Shown here: piece after piece, positions 31,961 to 33,969 of the stretch | How positions within the stretch are numbered: the first letter of the stretch is position 1 | Layout: the number at the start of each line of letters is the position of its first letter | NCBI GenBank assembly: GCA_945486035.1 | Contig: CALYTB010000008.1 | Span: 1-33,969, forward strand | Length of the DNA: 33,969 bases | Reading direction: 5' to 3' | DNA from: an uncultured Clostridia bacterium | GTDB taxonomy: Bacteria; Bacillota; Clostridia; Oscillospirales; Oscillospiraceae | Position numbers and translations under genes: made by a program | Notes under the pieces: generated by a model | The model's database searches: none | What the model was told of the DNA's origin: nothing | What the model saw: only the letters and a program-made list of their open reading frames with translations

Positions 31961-32659
31961 TCACACGCTTCGCCATGGTCTGTTTCCGCCGTGCCAACCT
32001 CGCTTTTCCCAGTAGCTGTAGTCCGGTTCCATGGGCGGAAAATGCTTGTGCGCAAAGCGCATCAGGGTAAACCATGTTTTTGCGCGTCCGTTGCAGCCCC
32101 GTTTTCCATCGTTTGCGCGAATCCTTTTTGCCAGACGATCCGTTTTCCGGTGAATGCTTTTCAGGATTCTCTGAGGAATCTCATCCGGCTTCAGCGCCTG
32201 AACACCAAAGCCCAGCCTGTATACCTTGCGAATGCCCCACATCTCCAGACTGTCAGCCATGTCCCGGGCAGTGCTTTTCATCCCTCCGCCGGCGGCAGTG
32301 GATATGGCAACGGCCTGCTTTCGGCTCATTTCCGCAAGAGGCCGGTGGACCACCCACCAGGTTCCGAAATGATCCAAAAAGCTCATCATCTGCCCTGTGG
32401 CATGGTACACATAGACAGGGCTTTCCAGGATCAGCAAATCCGCTTCCAGGATCGCCTCCACCAGCGGCTTAAGTTCTTTGTAATGCGGGCAGTGTGTAAG
32501 ATCGGTTTTGAAGCAGGTATAGCAACCAAGACAGGGCATACTAAAATCTCTGGGCAGAAAAAACTCCCGGATCTCCCCGCCAACCTTATCGGCAAGCTCC
32601 CTGGCCACCATACAGGTACTTCCCTCATGGCTTTGCCCATGAATAATCGTAATTTTCAT
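31961..32659 (-). CDS. NAD(P)H-dependent FMN reductase/flavodoxin-fold oxidoreductase
   Basis: This 232-residue flavodoxin-fold reductase begins MKITIIHGQSHEGSTCMVAREL, the FMN phosphate-binding loop. CLGCYTCFKTDLTHCPHY (about 43-60) is the cysteine-bearing segment typical of multimeric flavodoxin-type iron-sulfur or FMN reductases. LEADLLILESPVYVYHATGQMMSFLDH is the second FMN contact. The C-terminal third (KTWFTLMRFAHKHFPPMEPDYSYW) is less common. Its electron donor and target are unknown. It overlaps the Cys-rich mini-protein by four bases (ATGA), so the two are translationally coupled. Confidence 0.88.
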   Translation of the reverse strand: MKITIIHGQSHEGSTCMVARELADKVGGEIREFFLPRDFSMPCLGCYTCFKTDLTHCPHYKELKPLVEAILEADLLILESPVYVYHATGQMMSFLDHFGTWWVVHRPLAEMSRKQAVAISTAAGGGMKSTARDMADSLEMWGIRKVYRLGFGVQALKPDEIPQRILKSIHRKTDRLAKRIRANDGKRGCNGRAKTWFTLMRFAHKHFPPMEPDYSYWEKRGWHGGNRPWRSV

Positions 32660-32853
32660 AACAGCATACTTCCCCCGTTTTTCTCCTGTTTTTCTTTTTT
32701 CCGCTGTGCTTTCCGCTCCAGCTTTTCGCAGCGGGTCAGCAACTTGCGTTTGGATGTATGATGGTATTCACTGCAAGACTCACAGTCACCATATCTGGGG
32801 CAATTCACCCGCGTGCATGGACAGGGTTTCCGCTCCGTTGCCTGCTTTTCCAT
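32656..32853 (-). CDS. Cysteine-rich mini-protein coupled to the FMN reductase
   Basis: This encodes 65 residues with six cysteines in the first half: CPCTRVNCPRYGDCESC, then a further C in the middle (LTRCEKLERKAQRKKEKQEK). The spacing suggests a small zinc or iron-sulfur site followed by a basic tail. AAAGGAAAACG precedes the ATG, and the end overlaps the reductase start by four bases, so it is a real gene. I do not know a name for the family. A metal or redox partner role is inferred from the coupling. Confidence 0.75.
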   Translation of the reverse strand: MEKQATERKPCPCTRVNCPRYGDCESCSEYHHTSKRKLLTRCEKLERKAQRKKEKQEKNGGSMLL

Positions 32854-32993
32854 ATTCGTTTTCCTTTCCGCGTTCCACCTCTAAGTTAATAAGTATTGTG
32901 CACCTTTTTATGCTTTCCCGATAGTCATTAAATTTAGAGAAATGTGTCAAAAATATAGATATAAGGCAGAGAAGTCCATCTTTCCAACAGACT

Positions 32994-33127
32994 CCTCAGC
33001 TTTCTAGTGCCAGTATGCCATCGTATGTGCCAAATGGCCCCGAAAGCTGCCTTTTTGGCCCCTTCCGGCACATGTTATCTGAGGAAAAGGGACTGCGGCG
33101 TAGCTCTCATTACGCTGCAGTCCCTTT
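32994..33127 (+). ncRNA. Possible structured RNA ending in a terminator hairpin
   Basis: CCTCAG (about 32994) can pair with CTGAGG (about 33079). Within it, ATGTGCC pairs with GGCACAT and GGCC...AAAG with CTTT..GGCC. The segment then ends in the hairpin AAAGGGACTGC/GCAGTCCCTTT (33086-33127). No credible ORF is here and no known RNA family is recognised. No convincing promoter was found, so this is only a folding observation. Confidence 0.25.
33086..33127 (+). terminator. Strong hairpin in the right-hand non-coding region
   Basis: AAAGGGACTGC-GCGTA pairs with TACGC-TGCAGTCCCTTT, a stem of about 16 bp with one bulge. The end is AATAAATTC, so it lacks a long T-run. No gene upstream on the plus strand uses it in the window. 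Confidence 0.5.
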
Positions 33128-33209
33128 AATAAATTCTTGTTCAATACAGAATGCGAATATCCGCTTGATGAAGCTAACGGACAAATTATTGTTCATACAA
33201 TCGGTTTTA

Positions 33210-33366
33210 GTAAGCTGAACAAATTGGCGTTTGAATATTTCAAATGCGTTTCGTCCTTGCTGTAGGGGAGCCATGAATGGCTCTCCTACAGCAAGGACGA
33301 AGTGCGTCTGAAAACTGTAAACACCAATTTACCGAACAACTGAGTAAAGTCAATATGCACATAATA
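33210..33366. repeat. Tandem repeat unit 1, with a 52-bp near-perfect palindrome
   Basis: The unit has a TAAGCTGAACAAATTGG left part. The palindrome at 33250-33301 is built from TTCGTCCTTGCTGTAGGGGA and its complement around ATGAAT. Then come ACTGTAAACACCAATTTA and ACTGAGTAAAGTCAATATGCACAT. It is homologous, in inverted orientation, to the left part of the 22866 repeat. Confidence 0.7.
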
Positions 33367-33423
33367 TAATATGCTTATCAGGTTAACTCAGCTTCCCGAT
33401 AAATTGTTGTTTGTAAAGATATG

Positions 33424-33599
33424 CTGTCATTGCGAACCAGTGCGCACACTGGTGTGGCAATCCCCCAGATGAATGGAACCAGGTAACGATTTCTACCAAA
33501 AAACGCAGTGTTTCCCATTCCTGTAGGGCAATTGTCGATACATTTCCCCACTAACCGGGGGATTGCCACACCAGCGTGCGCGCTGGCTCGCAATGACAG
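33424..33599. repeat. CATTGCGA palindromic element, copy B (176 bp), within tandem unit 2
   Basis: The ends are CTGTCATTGCGAACCAGTGCGC and GCGCGCTGGCTCGCAATGACAG. The inner CCTGTAGGGCAATTGTCGATACATT is the reverse complement of the same segment in copy A at 19441-19616. The surrounding unit (about 33367-33665) has GCTTATCAGGTTAACTCAGC on the left and GCTGACTTAAGCCGATATGCACAT on the right. Confidence 0.82.
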
Positions 33600-33671
33600 C
33601 GTATATTTGGTGTGCACTTTCAAACACCAATTTGTCGGCTTGCTGACTTAAGCCGATATGCACATAATATA

Positions 33672-33905
33672 ATGTGCTTATCGGGTTAACTCAGCAAGGC
33701 GGAAAAGCGGAGCTTGCCGGAATGCTTTCGTAGGGGCGGCTATTAGCCGCCCGCAGCCTTCCGGTTCTGATAGCACTGCGTTCTAATGGAAATACGTAAG
33801 AATTGGAACGTATCAGGCGGCTGATAGCCGCCCCTACGGTGGTGTTTGCAATCCTTCAAGCACCAGTTGATCGGGAAGCTGAGTTAAGCCGATATGCATT
33901 TAATA
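33672..33905. repeat. Tandem repeat unit 3, GTAGGGGCGGC hairpin core
   Basis: The left end is ATGTGCTTATCGGGTTAACTCAGC and the right end is GCTGAGTTAAGCCGATATGCAT. The core at 33729-33838 is bounded by CGTAGGGGCGGCTATTAGCCGCC and GGCGGCTGATAGCCGCCCCTACG. Units 2 and 3 meet at GCACATAATATAATGTGC, itself an inverted repeat. Confidence 0.75.
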
Positions 33906-33914
33906 TAAAGTAAA

Positions 33915-33936
33915 ACCGCATCCGTTTGGATGCGGT
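33915..33936 (-). terminator. Terminator of a gene beyond the right edge
   Basis: ACCGCATCC and GGATGCGGT form a perfect 9-bp stem with a 4-base loop. On the minus strand it is followed by TTTACTTT, so a minus-strand gene probably ends between here and just outside the window. Confidence 0.6.
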
Positions 33937-33969
33937 CTTGTTGTGTTGGCATTATCTATCTTCCCGGCA

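Noticed and set aside
33015-33218. 67-codon plus-strand ORF
   Set aside because: It runs through a strong hairpin and a repeat end and lacks a ribosome site.
33166-33905. Possible CRISPR array
   Set aside because: The repeats are long, palindromic, few and of unequal spacing, with no uniform spacers and no cas genes.
33937-33969. 3' end of a minus-strand gene at the right edge
   Set aside because: More than one frame could supply a stop within these 30 bases, so no gene can be assigned; only the terminator is reported.

Overview
The window looks like chromosomal DNA of a gut-type Firmicute, most plausibly an Oscillospirales (Clostridium cluster IV) member. This is an inference from strong AAGGAGG-type ribosome sites, TTGNNN-N17-TATAAT promoters, a type III glutamine synthetase, DUF3737 and Mbeg1/DUF2974 families, fused CbiM-PDGLE cobalt/nickel transport, and intergenic repeats with CATTGCGA...GTGGCAATC ends. 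No rRNA, tRNA, CRISPR array, phage or complete insertion sequence was seen. Most lines in the ORF track are antisense shadows of real genes.

Layout. 1-2039: an ECF sigma factor and an overlapping membrane-anchored partner that runs off the left edge (missing from the ORF track because it has no stop in the window). 2258-3226: an alpha/beta hydrolase. 3278-6623 (minus): a YbaK-type deacylase gene with a frameshift, a GH31 alpha-glycosidase and a PP2A-like metallophosphatase. 6872-10483 (plus): a small unknown protein, a DtxR-type metalloregulator and a CbiM(PDGLE)-CbiQ-CbiO metal importer. 10530-12791 (minus): a short UvrA paralogue. 13119-18035 (minus): a tightly packed nine-gene run made of a membrane protein broken by a 5-bp duplication, a two-helix protein, a PspC protein, an ABC-2 exporter with a small membrane protein between its ATPase and permease, then after a hairpin a hydrolase, a GNAT and a flavodoxin. 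18200-19303: an Mbeg1-like lipase-fold protein. 19788-20378: an HD-domain protein. 20672-22733 (minus): DUF3737 plus a PatB/MalY C-S lyase. 23433-25517 (minus): glnN, divergent from an AspC-type aminotransferase (25827-27113). Then come a GH2 glycosidase, an EamA permease with a histidine-rich tail, a DUF362 protein, and a Cys-rich mini-protein coupled to an FMN reductase. From 32854 to the right edge there is no credible gene. That stretch holds a possible structured RNA and a tandem set of modular palindromic repeats.

How the parts may work together. Metal handling is the clearest theme: a DtxR-type regulator beside a Co/Ni-type ECF importer, and 22 kb away a permease with about 22 histidines in its tail. 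The promoter regions of the importer and the permease both carry C-run/G-run palindromes like the operators of CsoR/RcnR/InrS-family repressors. The one at 29716-29740 is a perfect 12-bp inverted repeat about one base. A shared metal-sensing circuit is an inference, since no such repressor is encoded in the window. Carbohydrate use (GH31, GH2), nitrogen assimilation (GlnN) and envelope functions (ECF pair, PspC/ABC operon) make up the rest.

Two genes (ybaK-like and 17329-18035) carry single frame-breaking events that could be real decay or assembly error. The intergenic space holds a modular repeat family: shared outer ends (GCTTATCGGGTTAACTCAGC, ACAAATTGTTGTTT) surround different cores, either TGTAGGGG hairpins or the CATTGCGA element. 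There is also a separate 169-bp snap-back element beside the glnN terminator.
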